Assembly (NCBI GenBank): GCA_037974335.1
Contig: CM075760.1
Span: 59,898,515-59,962,514, forward strand
Reading direction: 5' to 3'
Length of the DNA: 64,000 bases
DNA from: Prionace glauca
Lineage: Eukaryota > Chordata > Chondrichthyes > Carcharhiniformes > Carcharhinidae
In this document: positions 53,891 to 64,000 of the stretch, in pieces
How positions within the stretch are numbered: position 1 is the stretch's first letter
How the letters are laid out: each line of letters begins with the position of its first letter
Program-made: the position numbers and the translations under genes
The notes under the pieces: generated by a model
Seen by the model: the letters and a program-made list of their open reading frames with translations, nothing else
Told to the model about the DNA's origin: nothing
The model's database searches: none

Positions 53891-54250
53891 CCTCATCCCT
53901 ATTCAGGCAGCAGAGGATTCCGCGCAGGCGTAGTACAGGCCATGTTCTGAGTTTGCGCAGTGGGGATGCTGGCAGTCGGGAGTTCCTTGTTTCTTGTCCT
54001 TGCGGCGGGTCAGGAAGCGGCGGGTCCGAGAGAGAGACTGCCGCAAAGGGAAGATGGAAAGGCTTCATAAACAACCAGTGAAGTCAGCAAACCTCGAATA
54101 AGAAGGTTCCAGGCCAGTCCCGGGTTTGTCCTGAGCCGCTCTGCTTCCCGCAGAGACAAACCCGGAAGAAGGACCGCCAGCCTCACCAGGCAAGGTGCAG
54201 CAGTGCGCCTGCGCGGTGCTCCCTGCCAGCAGGAGGAGAGAGATTGTCAA
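53891..54250. promoter_or_regulatory. GC-rich putative promoter of the 16-finger gene
   Basis: 'gagtttgcgcagtgg' and 'gtgcgcctgcgcggtg' are NRF1-like. It is GC-rich with no TATA. The next + strand gene starts at 55.47 kb. Confidence 0.5.
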
Positions 54251-54299
54251 TGTCTATCCTGGAATGACAGTGATGGATTTTAAAACTCCTTTTACAGGG

Positions 54300-54420
54300 A
54301 GTTAGGGTTTATTTATTGGTGTCACAAGTATGCTTACATTGACACCGCATTGAAGTTACTGTGAAAACCCCCAAGTCGCCCCACTCCAGTGCCTGTTCGG
54401 GTGGACCGAGGGAGTTGGAG
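54300..54420 (-). mobile_element. SINE tail fragment
   Basis: 'gttatttattggtgtcaca'-like, 'gtatgcttacattgacaccg' and 'gaagttactgtgaaaacccc'. Confidence 0.7.
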
Positions 54421-54544
54421 GGGGAGGATTTGTCAATGAGAATTTTAAGCCAAGCATCACTTCAACATTGATAGAATCTTCAGATTCATTAGGATCTGGA
54501 TAGTTCACAAAGGAAATTTCCGTTCATCCAATACTGGATGCCAT

Positions 54545-55050
54545 AAGAGTTAAAGAACAAAGAAAATACAGCACAGGAAAAGACCCTTCGGTTCTCCAAA
54601 CCTGTGCCGATCATGGTGCCCAAAATTATCTAAAAAGTACCTTCTGCCCTCACTTCATCCATATCCGTCTACTCCCTCCCCATTCATGGACCCATTCAGA
54701 TGCCTGTTAAATGTTGCTAATGTCCCTCCTTCCACCACCTCCTCTGGCAGCATGTTCCAGGCATCCACCACTCTCTTTGTGAAAAACTTCCCCTGCATTT
54801 CTCCCTTAAACTCCCCCCCCCCCTCACCTTGAACCTGTACCCCCTTGTAATTGACACTTCCACCCTGGGAAAAAGCATCTGAATATCCACCTTGTCTATG
54901 CTTTTCAGAATTTTTTCACCTCTATCAGATCTCCCCTCTGCCTCTGTCTTTACAGTGAAAACAATCCTAGTTTGTTCAACCACTCCTCATAGCTGATGTC
55001 CTCGAAATCAGAAAACATCCTGGTCAACCTTTAGTCAGGACAGTGTGTGA
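54545..55050 (-). mobile_element. CR1-type LINE fragment
   Basis: Minus strand: VEQTRIVFTVKTEAEGRSDR-like, KILKSIDKVDIQMLFPRVEV and TRGYRFKVRGGGSLREKCRG, the post-RT block and 3' end ('aacattgccgatcatggtg' side). Confidence 0.8.
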
Positions 55051-55364
55051 ATACCAGTGATGATGTTCACAGACTCCTAATACCTGATCTCACCAAGTGA
55101 TCGAGGTTGAGCGTATGGGAGATTTTAAAGTCTTGGTTGATTGTCGATATGACTCCTGCCTCTTCCATCTTCTCCGTCTCACCCCTTTCCCTGAAGGAAA
55201 TTTGTGAATCAGTTGAATTTTTTACAACAATCTGGCAGCTTTCATGGTCATGTTTTCCTCCTGTCGGCCCCACAAATTACCAGATTTATTCAGCTCAATT
55301 TCACAACCTGTTTTGTGGGTTCTCTCTCTCACTCCCTTTTTTCTGTTTCAAACCAATTTCACAG
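55051..55364 (+). other. Intron before zinc-finger exon
   Basis: Ends in 'caaaccaatttcacag', the same acceptor as the gene at 42 kb, preceded by 'tctcactcccttttttctgt'. Confidence 0.5.
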
Positions 55365-56896
55365 GATTTCGAGAGGGTTGCAGTCAGGAGATTCAAACCA
55401 AACATCACATCTGGATCTGACAGTTGCATAACTTATCACAGTGTAAATATCAGCAGATTTTTAACATGGCAAGAAAAAGAACCGTTCACACTGGGGAGAA
55501 ACCGTACACGTGTTCTGTGTGTGGAAGAGGCTTCAGCCAATTATCTTACCTATCAACACACAATTGCAGTCACACCAAGAAGAAACCGTGGAAATGTGAG
55601 GACTGTGGGAAGAGATTCCAATCCCCATCTCACCTGGAAATGCATTGCCGCAGTCACACTGGGGAGAAACCATTCATCTGCTCTGACTGTGGGAACGGAT
55701 TCACTCAGTTAACCAACTTGCTAAGACACCAGGAAGTCCACAATGGGAAGAGGCTATTGAGCTCCTCTGAGTGTGGGATGAAACGCCAGCGAGTTCAGAC
55801 CGGGGAGAAGCCATTCATCTGCTCCGAATGTGGGAAGAGATTCTCAAGGTCGCCTAACCTGCTGGCACACCAGCGAGTTCATACTGAGGACAGACCTTTT
55901 AAATGCCCGGACTGTGGGAAGTGCTTTAAAAGTGCAGGGGAACTCATGTCCCATCAACATATTCACACTGACGAGAGGCCTTTCAGGTGCTCTGACTGTG
56001 GGAGTGGGTTCAAGTCATCCAATGCCCTAACTAAACACCAGCGCACTCACACTGATGAGAGACCTTTCAGATGCTCTCAGTGTGGCACTGCATTCAGGCA
56101 ATCGAGTGACCTGTCTGTACACTGGCGCACTCACACTGGGGAGAAGCCATTCTCCTGCTCTCAATGTGGGAAGGGATTCACTCACTCATCTAGTCTGCAG
56201 AGACACCAACGAATTCACACTCATGAGAAACCTTACATCTGCTCCAAATGTGGGAAGGGATTCAGTCAGTCCACCAATTTGCTAAGACACCAGCAAGTTC
56301 ACACTACTGAGAGACCATTTAAATGCCCAGAATGTGGGAAGTGCTATAAAAGTTCTGCGAAGCTGCTGCGCCATCAACGTGTCCACACTGATGAGAGCCC
56401 ATTTAGGTGCTCTCACTGTGGGATTGGGTTCAAGACATCATCTGCCCTCACATCACATCAGCGCACTCACACTGAGGAGAGACCTTTTAAATGCGCAGAA
56501 TGTGGAAAAAGCTTTAAACGTTCAGGGGAACTCGTATGCCATCAACGAATTCACACTGAGGAGAGACCTTTTAAATGTCCAGACTGCGGGAAGGGCTTTA
56601 AGATTTCCTGCAATCTGGTGTCCCATCGACGCGTTCACACTGGAGAGAGACCGTTCAGATGCTCTGATTGTGGGACTGCGTTCAGAGAATTATGTCATCT
56701 CACTGTACACCAGCGCATTCACACTGGGGAGAGGCCGTTCACCTGCTCAGAATGTGGAAAGGGATTTTCTCATTCATTCAACTTGCTGATACACAAGCGA
56801 GTTCACACTGGGGAGAAGCCGTACACCTGCTCTGTGTGTGGGAAGGGATTTGCTCATTCATCCAATCTGCTAACACACCAGCGAGTTCACAAGTGA
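55365..56896 (+). CDS. C2H2 zinc-finger protein, 16 fingers
   Basis: The exon starts after the acceptor at 55364. The best start is Met at 55466 ([16 protein letters not shown]), because the related gene at 42050 starts at the same place in 'ttttaacatgg'. An upstream in-frame Met at 55424 is also possible. Stop at 56894-56896; 476 residues. Sixteen C2H2 fingers have all ligands. Between fingers 3 and 4 lies a degenerate one ([17 protein letters not shown]) that lost its first half and its His pair. Several linkers are TDERPF or TEERPF rather than TGEKPF. No KRAB or other effector domain is in this exon. Related to the 12-finger gene by shared KCFKSA/SS fingers. Confidence 0.9.
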
Positions 56897-56974
56897 GTGG
56901 ATTTTGCCATCAATTACATCCAGAAAGGAACCATGTTCATTGGGCTCTGTTTCTGCTGATGTATATTCCATCTC

Positions 56975-57245
56975 AGGGTGATACGGTAACAGTTGTTAGC
57001 ACTGCTGCATCACAGCGCTAGGGATCCAAGTTCAATTCCGGCCCTGGAATGACCGCATGTGTTTCCTCCCACAGTCCAAAGATATGTGGGTTAGGTTGAT
57101 TGGCCATGCTAGGTGACTCCTCATTGTCAGAGGGATTGGCAGAGTAAATACATGGAGTTACTGGGTGGGAATATTGTCAGTGTATGCTCAATGAGCCAAA
57201 TGGCCTCCTTCTGCACTTAGGTATTCTAGGTTTGTCTTAAACATT
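56975..57245 (+). mobile_element. SINE, diverged
   Basis: 'cagttgttagcactgctgca', 'catcacagcgctagggatcc' and 'cccacagtccaaagatatgt', ending 'gcacttaggtattcta'. The middle is shortened. Confidence 0.8.
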
Positions 57246-57489
57246 GTGAATATTTTTAATATCTCTAATACAAGTCATTTCCTTTTGAAGGGCTCTCCCT
57301 CTCCCCTGTTTTCTCCATCCTCACCTCCAACAACAAGTGTGAGCAGCTCATGGAAATGCTTTGTCACTAAGATTGAGATAATCCCATCAGCTGTCTCTGC
57401 TGCTTTGCTCCATTCCATTAGCCTAATGGGCCAAACTGTCTCTCGACATCCTTCTTGTCTGAGCCCTGAACTCCCACTTTTCTCCATCC
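57246..57489. other. No gene recognised
   Basis: Flank only. 57246-57420 resembles 43240-43330 ('ttttgaagggctctccct', 'tcctcacctcca'), the 3' flank of the gene at 42 kb. Confidence 0.5.
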
Positions 57490-58330
57490 AGTCTCACACA
57501 CACCAGTGGGTTCATACTGCAGAGAGAGGATTTAAATTCTGCAACTGTGACAGGAGCTTTAAAAATGCACTTCATTGATGGTTCACCAGTGCATTCACAC
57601 TGGTTCCACTCCACTCATCTGCTCTCAGTGTAGTAAGAGATTCAGGCAATTGTCCATCCTGCAGCAACTGCAGACAGTTCACACCAGGAAGAGATCATTC
57701 ACCTGCTCCATGTATTGAAAGCAATTCACTGATTCATTCATTTTGTTAATTCGTCAGTGAGTTCACACTGATGGAATATATTTTAAATGTCTGGATTGTG
57801 AAAAATGTTTTAAAATGTCTGTGGATCTGATGTGCTATCAGCAGGTTCACACTGACAGCAAACCATCCAGAGTCTCTCACTGTGAAACTGGGTTCAGCTA
57901 GTCATGTGAACTGAATGTTCACGAGTGCACTCACTCTGGGTGAGGCCATTCACCTGCTCCAGTTTGGGAAGAGATTCAGTCAGTTATCGCACCTCAATAC
58001 ACATCAACTTGTTCGCACTGATAAGGAATCTTTTCAAAGTTCTGACTGTGAGCAGAGATTTAAATGCAAAATGTATCTGCTGATACACAGATACATTCAA
58101 AGACTATTCACCTGCTCCATGTGTGAGGAGAGATTCACTCAGTTATCTTACTTTCTAACACAGCAGAGTGAGCCTAAGTGACTACAGGGGCCGGATTTTG
58201 CTGTTATTCCTTCTGTGAATCACATTCAGCACTGAACTATGTTCATTCTGATATTTGAAATTTGTTTCTAATGATGTTAATAATCTCTGTAACTGGACTG
58301 AAGTTGAATATTCTAAATAAATGTGAAATA
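57490..58330 (+). pseudogene. Decayed zinc-finger array
   Basis: Frames in succession give [40 protein letters not shown]-like, SSDCEQRFKCKMYLLIHRYI and CSMCEERFTQLSYFLTQQ. About seven fingers, with stops and lost ligands throughout. A clear polyadenylation signal pair (ctaaataaatgtgaaataaa) follows at 58313-58332. It may be the old 3' end of another cluster member. Confidence 0.75.
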
Positions 58331-58619
58331 AAACAGATTTGTTTGAATACATTATTGGAGATGTTTGTCTTTCCCAGCTGAGTGTTTAACATTGACTGGC
58401 TGGAGCTCAGAAAGGGCAATATGGGGGAGGATCATACAGTAGGAACAGAAGTTCAGTCTGTTCCTGCCATAGGGTCACACTGACAGGGACAAACAACACT
58501 TTGGTCTTTCTCATCTCTCTGACAGCAAACTGGGTTAATCCTGAGGTGTGTCAGAAATATGTCCCAGCTGCTCTCTTCCATAGTCCAGAGCTCCTAGACA
58601 TGGAACTGAAGGCTCTTTT
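58331..58619. other. No gene recognised
   Basis: Nothing seen. Confidence 0.35.
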
Positions 58620-59490
58620 AACAGAAGGATCTAGATAGGCTGGGCAAATGGGCCAGGAAATGGCAAATGGAATTTAATGTTGGCAAGTGCGAGGTGGTCC
58701 ACTTTGATAGGAGGAATGGTAGGAAGGATTATCACTTACGTGGTGAAAAACTGCAGCAGGCAACGGTGCAGAGGGACCTTGGGGTCCTTGTGCATGAGTC
58801 GCAAAAACCCAGCTTGCAGGTGCAGCAGATGATCAGGAAGGCGAATGGGATGCTGGCCTTCATAGCGAGGGGAATTGAATATAAAAGTAGGGAGGTCTTG
58901 CTGCGACTGTAAAGGGCATTGGTGAGGCCGCAGCTGGAGTACTGTGTGCAGTTTTGGGCACTGTACTTACGCAAGGATATTTTGGCCTTGGAGGGAGTGC
59001 AGAGGAGGTTTACTAGGCTGATACCGGAGTTGAGGGGGTTGAGCAATGAGGAGAGGCTGAATAAACTAGGCTTGTACTCGTTAGAGTTTAGAAGAATGAG
59101 GGGAGATCTCATTGAGACATATAAGATGATGAATGGGATGGATAGGATAGAGGTGGAGAGACTCTTCCCGCTCAGAAAGAATAGTAGGACTTAGAGGGCA
59201 CAGCCTCAAGATAAAGGGGGGGGGGCGGTTTAGAACAGAGTTGAGGAGGAACTTCTTCACTCAAAGGGTGGTGAATCTCTGGAATTCTCTGCCCGTTGAA
59301 GTGGTGGAGGCTACCTCGCTAAATATTTTTAAGACGCGGGTTGATGGGTTTTTGATAAGTGAGGGGATTAAGGGTTATGGGGAGAGGGCGGGAATGTGGA
59401 ACTGAGCCACAACAGATCAGCCATGATCTTATTGAATGGCGGGGCAGGCTCTAAGGGCTAGATGGCCTACTCCTGCTCCTATTTCTTATG
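58620..59490 (+). mobile_element. CR1-type LINE 3' part, well preserved
   Basis: Encodes MEFNVGKCEVVHFDRRNGRK, LQQATVQRDLGVLVHESQK, one stop, then [20 protein letters not shown] and [13 protein letters not shown]. It is nearly identical to 15130-15968, and it keeps a short block ('cacagcctcaagataaaggg') that the other lost. It ends 'cctatttcttatg'. Confidence 0.9.
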
Positions 59491-59554
59491 TAAGTTTCTT
59501 ATAACTATGTTTAGAGTCAGGATGAATAATTGTGAAAGAAAATCAAAATACTAC

Positions 59555-59640
59555 ATATGCTGGAAATCTGAAATAAAAACAAAGCTAGAAAAACTCAGCA
59601 GATCTGTCACAGCTGCAGAGAATTTGCAACAATTCTGGCT
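59555..59640 (+). repeat. Dispersed 70-base repeat
   Basis: 'tatgctggaaatctgaaata' and 'gaaaaactcagcagatctgt'. Same motif as 53195. Confidence 0.65.
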
Positions 59641-59929
59641 TTTGAACAAAGGTGAAGGCTGTCAAATCAAAGATTAGTGTAAAACTACGATCTGTTCCTG
59701 ACTGGAAGTGAAACAGCAGGTTTAAATTTCCAGACTGATAAATGATTGTGGTAATTACACTATGCACACTATTTCGAGGAAGGTGTTAACTAATTTAAAA
59801 TAAGCCTGTTTAAATATATTTTCATAGAAAATAGGAGCAGGAGTAAACCATTCTCGGCCAGTCATTATGATCATGGACCAGGGAAGATGTATTTATATTT
59901 GACAATATCAAGTGGCAATGGCAGTGCTA

Positions 59930-60135
59930 TTACCCAGCGTGCACTGACAGAGGGACTACACCCTATCTTGAATACAGGCGATCATTGCGCAGGCTCAGTG
60001 CCGCTCTGGCTGGAGCATGCGCAGTGCAGTGTAGGCGGTGATCGGATGGGATGGTGTTGGAGCAGCAGGGGGAGCAGAAACTGGAGACAGCGGTGAGTGA
60101 GATTAAGTGGAGCCTGAGGATCAAAAGGGAGGGCC
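59930..60135 (+). promoter_or_regulatory. GC-rich putative promoter and first exon
   Basis: 'cattgcgcaggctcagtg' and 'gagcatgcgcagtgcagt' (NRF1-like), then a purine-rich stretch and a donor-like 'cagcggtgagtga' at about 60088. It could start another zinc-finger gene to the right of the window. No coding exon follows within the window. Confidence 0.5.
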
Positions 60136-60694
60136 CATAACACCCGGTGTAGGAAGCAGAGCTTTCGTAAACATTGGCTATGAGCTTCAAACCACAAATA
60201 AGACGCCCGAGGCCCTGCTTGACCGATTTTGTAGCCTCCATCTTTAGAGAACAATGGGCAGCGTGGCCGCCCTATTTATTGGAGGCAATGGACAGCAGGG
60301 CGGTAGCCATCTTTATAGGGGGCAATAGGCAACAGGGCGCATGTGCAACGCCACCTCTATAAGAGGCAATGGGCATTGATTCCAGAAGTTAGGTCCTGGC
60401 CTCCAGAATCGGTCTCTTTTCCATTAAGGCACAGAAACATTGAATTATTACACTACAGAAAATGACTAACCCGTCATGCATGTGCTGGTTCTCTACAAGG
60501 GAAATCAGTTCATCCCACTACTCTGTCTTTTCACTAACAAAACCAACAGAAAATATTTCCCATCCTAATTACCTGTGGAGAAAATTGTGATCAATTGCAG
60601 TCCATGTCATGGAGGTGCTCCCCGTTAGGTCAGGAGTTACAAGCTATTCACCCAGTGATGATGAAGGGACGGTGATACATCTCTGTATACATCT
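60136..60694. other. No gene; short direct repeats
   Basis: 'gggca...gcgg-agccatcttta' type copies occur three times at 60240-60375 ('caatgggcagcgtggccgcc', 'caatggacagcagggcggta', 'caataggcaacagggcgcat'), a small degenerate tandem repeat of about 50 bases. Confidence 0.5.
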
Positions 60695-61020
60695 CTGTGG
60701 CATGGTGGCACAGTGGTTAGCACTGCTGCTCCCGGGACCCAGATTCGATTCCCGGCGCGGGTCGCTGTGTGTGTGGACTTTGCACATTCTACTTGTGTCT
60801 GCGTGGGTTTCATCTGGGTGCTCTAATTTCGTCCCACAGTCCAAAGATGTGCGGGTTAGGTTGATTGGCCATGGCAAAAAAATTGCCTTAGTGTTCTGAG
60901 ATGCGTAGGTTAGAGGGATTAATGGGTAAAATATGTGGGGGTAGGCCCTGGGTGGGATTGTGGTCGGTGCAGACTCAATGGGCCGAACAGCCTCTTTCTG
61001 CACTGTAGGGTTCTATGATT
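60695..61020 (+). mobile_element. tRNA-headed SINE, near full length
   Basis: 'gcatggtggcacagtggtta', 'gattcgattcccggcgcggg' and 'cagactcaatgggccgaaca', ending 'tagggttctatgattctatg'. Confidence 0.9.
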
Positions 61021-61029
61021 CTATGATCT

Positions 61030-61590
61030 CTGAATCAATAATTACAATATGTATTTATACAGCATCTTTCATGTACTGAAACATTCTGAGGTGTTTCTCA
61101 GATGTGTTATAAAGCAACATTTGACACAGAGTCATGTGAGCAGACATGAGGGTGGATGGTTAAAGGCTTGGTTAAAGAGGTAATTTTAATGAGCATCTTA
61201 AATGGATAATATAGAGGGGGAGCAGTTTAAGGGGAAATTCGAAAGATTGTGGCCTTGGTAACTAGGTGTGCGTGTATGTAGGATACAGTGTTTAAAACTG
61301 TGAATGCTGAGGAAGCTGGAATGAAAGGAATGCAGAGATACTGGAGGGTTGTGAGCCAAGAGGAGATTACAGAGGTAGGGAGGAGTGAAACTGGAGGGAT
61401 TTGAGAACAAGGATGAGTAATTTAAAATGTTGATTCGTAAACAGGAGCCTTTGTAGCACAGGGGTGATGGGTGAACAAGATTTGGAATGAGTAAACACGT
61501 GGGCAGCAGAATTGTGATGACCTGAAGTTAATGGACAGGTTGAGTGAGGAAGACAGGCCAGGGGTGTGTTAGAATTATTAAGTCTAATGC
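61030..61590 (+). mobile_element. Dispersed repeat of LINE type
   Basis: 'tatttatacagcatctttca', 'gaaacattctgaggtgtttc', 'agagatactggagggttgtg', 'ggagggatttgagaacaagg' and 'gcacaggggtgatgggtgaa' follow the order of a repeat I know from shark genomes. No open frame is kept. Confidence 0.65.
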
Positions 61591-64000
61591 TAACAAGCAC
61601 TCAGATCCTGCATGGACCAGCTGGAGGGGGTATTCGCAGACATCATCAACATCTCTTCACAACAATCTGAGGTCTGCCTGCTTCAAGATGGCGACCATCA
61701 TCCCAGTACCAAAGAAAAGCCAAGCAGTGTGACTTAATGACTATCGTCTGGTGGGTCAAACATCCATCTTTATGAAGTGCTTCAAAAGGTTAGTCATGGC
61801 ACGAATCAATTCCAGCCTCTCGGACTGCCTGGATCCAATACAGTTCACATACTGCCTCAACAAGTCCACAGCAGACGCCAATTCCCTGCCCCGCACTCAA
61901 CCCTGGAACATCTAGATTACAAAGACAGATATGTTAGATTCCTATTTATTGACTACAGCTCAGCCTTCAACATCATTATTCCCACAAAACTCATCTCCAA
62001 ACTGCATAGCCTGGGCTCAGCTCCTCCCTCTGTGACTGGATGTTGAACTTTCTAACCCACAGACCACAATCAGTAAGGATAGGCAACAACACCTCCTCCT
62101 CGATCATCCTCAACACCGATGCCCCCACAAGGTTATGTTCTCAGCCCTTACTATACTCCTTATACACGTATGACTGTGGCCAAATTTCCCTCCAACTCGA
62201 TTTTCAAGTTTGCTGGTGACACCACCGTAGTGAGTTGGATCTCCAGCAATGACGAGACAGAGTACAGGAATGAGACAGAGAATCTGGTGAACTGGTGCGA
62301 CAACAATAATCTCTCCCTTAACGTAAACAAAATTAAGGAAATTGTCATTTACTAAAGGAAACATAGTGGAGAACATGCCCTGTCTACATCAACGGGAATG
62401 AAATAGAAATGGATGAACGTTTCAAGTTTTTAGGAGTCCAGATAATTAACAACTTGTCCTGGTCCCCCCAGACCAACACTGTAGTTAAGAAAGCCCACCC
62501 ATGCCTCTACTTTCTCAGAAGACTATGGAAAATCTCATGGGATCTAGGGTGAGGTAGCTAAATGCATACAAAATTGACTTGGTGACAGAAGCCAGACAGT
62601 AGTTGTAGAGGGTTGTTTTTCAAACTGGAGACCGGTGACCAGCAGAGTGTCTCAGGGATCGGTGCTGGGTCCACTGTTATCTGTCATTTCTATTAATGAT
62701 TTGGATGAAAATATAGGAGGCATAGTTTGTAAGTTTGCAGGTGACACCAAGATTGGTGGCGTAGTAGACAGTGAAGAAGGTTATCTTGGATTGCAAAAGG
62801 ATCTTGATCAATTGGGCCAGTGAGCCGATGAATGGCAGATAAAGTTTAATTCAGATAACTGCAAGGTGTTGCGTTTTGGGAGATTGAACCAGGACAGGAC
62901 TTACCCAGTTAATGGTAGGCCACTGGGGAGAGTTACAGAACAAAGAGATCTAGGGGTACAGGTTCATAGCTCATTGAGAGTGGAGTCACAGGTGGCCAGA
63001 GGGTGAAGAAGGCAATCAGCATGCTTGGTTTCATTGGTCAGAATATTGAATACAGGAGTTGTTGAAATTGTATAAGACATTGGTAAGGCCATTTGGAATA
63101 CTGTGTTCAGTTCTGGTCACCCTATTATAGAAAGAATATTATTAAACTAGAAAGAGTGCAGAAGAGATTTACTAGGATGCTACCGGAACTTGATGGTTTG
63201 AGTTATAAAGAGAGGCTGGACAGACTGGGACTTTTTTTATCTGGAGCATTAGAGACTGAGGGGTGATCTTATAGAGGTCTATAAAACAAGAAGCATAGAT
63301 CAGCTAGATAGTCAATATCTTTTCCCAAAGGTAAGGGAGTCTAAAACGAGAGGGCATCGGTTTAAGGTGAGAGGGGAGAGATACAAAAGGATCCAGAGGG
63401 GTAATTATTTCACACAGAGGGTGGTGAGTGTCTGGGACAAGCTGCCAGACATAGTAGTAGAGGTGGGTACAATTTTGGCTTTTAAAATAAGTTTAGACAG
63501 TTACATGGGTAAGATGGGTATAGAGGGATAAGGGCTAAATGCAGGCAATTGGGACGAGCTTAGGTGTTTAAAAAATGGCAGCATGGCAAGTTGGGCCTGT
63601 TTCCATGCTGTAAACCTGTATGACTATGAAATTTGGCATGTTCGCTGTGACTTTCACCAACTTTTACAGATGCACCATAGAAAGCATTTGCATCAGCTTG
63701 GTATGGCTCCTGCTCTGCCTAAGACCGCAAGGAACTACAGAAGGTTGTGAATGTAGCCCAATCCATCACACAAACCAGCCTGCCATCCACTGACCCTGTC
63801 TACACTTCCTGTTGCCTTGCTAAAGCAGCCAGCATAATTAAAGACTCCATGCACCTCGGATATTCTCTCTTCCACTTTCTTCCGTCGGGAAAAAGATACA
63901 AAAATCTGAGGTCACGTATCAACCGACTCAAGGATAGCTTCTTCCCTGCTGCTGTCAGACTTTTGAATGGACCAACGTTGCATTAAGTTGATCTTTCTCT
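61591..64000 (+). mobile_element. Jockey/Rex-like LINE split by CR1
   Basis: The left part 61591-62535 encodes [20 protein letters not shown]-like text, [59 protein letters not shown] and VNWCDNNNLSLNVNKIKEIV. The right part 63630-64000 continues with 'gcatgttcgctgtgactttc' and SITQTSLPSTDPVYTSC. Frames are broken in several places. The element runs off the window. Same family as 9481-10631. Confidence 0.85.
62536..63629 (+). mobile_element. CR1-type LINE nested in another LINE
   Basis: Encodes [40 protein letters not shown], then 'KKAISMLGFIGQNIE', 'ILLKLERVQKRFTRMLPEL' and a 3' end 'gcatggcaagttgggcctgt'...'tgactatg'. The host LINE reads through at 'atggaaa' before it and 'aaatttggca' after it. 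Confidence 0.85.

Noticed and set aside
21568-61020. tRNA genes at the SINE heads
   Set aside because: The B-box is kept, but the rest does not fold as a tRNA and the body follows directly; these are SINE promoters.

Overview
The window reads as nuclear DNA of a cartilaginous fish, most likely a shark. This rests on two things: a variable (V) gene of the NAR type, known only from elasmobranchs (IgNAR and NAR-TCR), and a dense background of CR1/L2-type LINEs and one tRNA-headed SINE family carrying the phrases familiar from shark genomes. The species cannot be named from the sequence alone. No retrovirus-like or Polinton-like element was recognised.

Part 1 (about 1-23 kb) is the most interesting region. 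It holds two copies of a NAR-TCR type cluster in inverted orientation. Cluster 1 (+ strand) has a NAR-like V gene (995-1477, leader plus V exon) with a 23-RSS, a J segment (1837-1896) with an exact-spacing 12-RSS and a splice donor, and, after 15 kb of repeats, a leaderless TCR-delta-like supporting V exon (17053-17358) with a perfect 23-RSS. The J donor and the supporting-V acceptor are both phase 1, so splicing them keeps one open frame, as expected of the 'doubly rearranging' NAR-TCR receptor. Cluster 2 (- strand) has the same three parts in mirror order (supporting V 18264-18545, J 21271-21323, NAR V 22711-23136), all decayed; a CR1 element carrying a SINE sits inside the J recombination signal. 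Between the two convergent supporting V exons lies a 61-bp tandem array in which each unit is itself a 23-RSS; seven array units besides the V gene's own signal are consensus-perfect.

Part 2 (about 23-36.1 kb) holds ordinary TCR alpha/delta-type V genes in mixed orientation: 26.0 kb (-), 28.9 kb (+), 33.3 kb (-) and 35.8 kb (+) look open; 30.9 kb (-) and 27.9 kb (+) are broken; there is an orphan leader-like exon at 32.73 kb and a weak relic at 34.2 kb. Each recognisable V ends in a heptamer, a spacer of 22 to 24 bases and a nonamer. No constant-region exon is in the window.

Part 3 (about 36.7-60.1 kb) is a C2H2 zinc-finger cluster with three long open arrays (42050-43087 with 12 fingers; 48735-47935 with 9; 55466-56896 with 16 plus a relic) and several decayed copies. 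GC-rich stretches with CCAAT boxes and GCATGCGC-like (NRF1-type) motifs recur at 38.6, 51.8, 54.0 and 60.0 kb and look like shared promoters. The right end (61-64 kb) and the gaps throughout are filled with LINEs, SINEs and other interspersed repeats, several nested in one another.
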